From Shewanella nanhaiensis (lineage in GTDB: Bacteria; Pseudomonadota; Gammaproteobacteria; Enterobacterales; Shewanellaceae): a DNA stretch of 64,000 nucleotides. The notes under the pieces are model-generated. The model was not told the origin of the DNA, ran no database searches, and was given only the letters and a program-made list of their open reading frames with translations. Shown in pieces: positions 63,744-64,000 of this stretch; positions within the stretch are counted from its first letter, which is position 1, and every line of letters begins with the position of its first letter. The position numbers and the translations under genes were made by a program. Where the stretch lies: the NCBI RefSeq assembly GCF_019457885.1, contig NZ_JAHZST010000006.1, positions 186,001-250,000 on the forward strand. Direction: 5' to 3'.

Positions 63744-64000
63744 ATGAGCACTAACCTACATCAGGCTGGGGTTAAGCTGTTAAAGCAGCTGGGCCGACAT
63801 GCTGATCTTATTATGGATGTGTATCTCTCGGGCTCTGTCTCTGAAGATGGCGAGAATGGGGCTGCGATAGAGAAGCTGCGTAAAGCCGAGATCCTTTGGC
63901 GACCTGAGCCTGAGCAAGAGTTACGCCTTAAACGCTCTGTGAGAGCGCTCCTCGAAGAGGCGCTTAGTGATGAGCGTAATCGTCAAATTGACTCCAATGT
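63744..64000 (+). CDS. Third subunit of the SMC-like operon (partial; probable kleisin/MksF-like)
   Basis: The first 85 codons of a gene run off the window edge. It starts one base after the preceding stop. The visible part is helical and charged (ADLIMDVYLSGSVSEDGENG, KLRKAEILWRPEPEQELRLK, SVRALLEEALSDERNRQID). Position as the third gene with an SMC-like ATPase and a KITE-like subunit suggests the kleisin (MukF/MksF/JetA). The sequence seen is too short to prove this. Whether a JetD-type nuclease follows would decide between Wadjet and a housekeeping Mks system. Confidence 0.6.
   Translation, partial: MSTNLHQAGVKLLKQLGRHADLIMDVYLSGSVSEDGENGAAIEKLRKAEILWRPEPEQELRLKRSVRALLEEALSDERNRQIDSN

Overview
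The window looks like chromosomal DNA of a marine gammaproteobacterium, most probably Shewanella. The reasons are a DUF3581 gene, Mpl/UbiX/Hpt in a row, MSHA-like pilin genes, many c-di-GMP genes, a TonB-receptor/ECF/FecR locus, and a long block with the gene order known from E. coli. I found no rRNA, tRNA, CRISPR array, insertion sequence or prophage.

Layout. 1-2.8 kb: the start of a TonB-dependent receptor with an STN domain, divergent from an ECF sigma factor and a FecR anti-sigma gene. 2.9-7.4 kb: fructokinase (mak), a small lipoprotein, and a DUF3857/transglutaminase protein with a lipoprotein partner. 7.5-20.4 kb: a signalling and envelope region with a large HD-GYP sensor, a dba-dsbI pair, a SIMPL protein, a CPA1 antiporter, a TPR-GGDEF protein, a receiver-HD-GYP protein and two orphan type IV pilin-like genes. 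20.6-25.1 kb: mpl-ubiX-hpt, then yadGH.

25.1-34.3 kb is the most interesting part. Three tandem, nearly identical 42-residue double-glycine peptides are followed by a GRDP-like gene, a fourth Cys-rich GG peptide, a second GRDP-like gene, an HlyD-type adaptor and a C39-peptidase ABC exporter. A fifth GG peptide gene lies beyond an oppositely oriented TPR membrane protein. The cores of the tandem peptides consist of four hydrophobic-Cys-hydrophobic-polar tetrads (C-x3-C-x3-C-x3-C). No known RiPP-modifying enzyme is encoded nearby, so this may be an undescribed secreted-peptide system. It interrupts an otherwise ancestral gene order: hpt-yadGH on the left, panC-panB-folK-pcnB-gluQ-dksA-sfsA-thpR-hrpB-mrcB on the right.

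34.3-49.4 kb: that conserved block. It includes a pcnB that appears to start at an AUU codon, plus pepB and an odd membrane winged-helix/receiver protein inserted between sfsA and thpR. 49.5-56.2 kb: a SotB-like exporter and an apparently iron-regulated group (PepSY membrane protein, FMN-binding protein, porin, TonB receptor) with two good Fur-box matches. 56.4-59.1 kb: DUF3581, then a tandem glycine riboswitch before an AGCS Na+/amino-acid symporter. 59.4-64 kb: the start of an SMC-like/KITE/probable kleisin operon (Mks or Wadjet type), cut off by the window edge.
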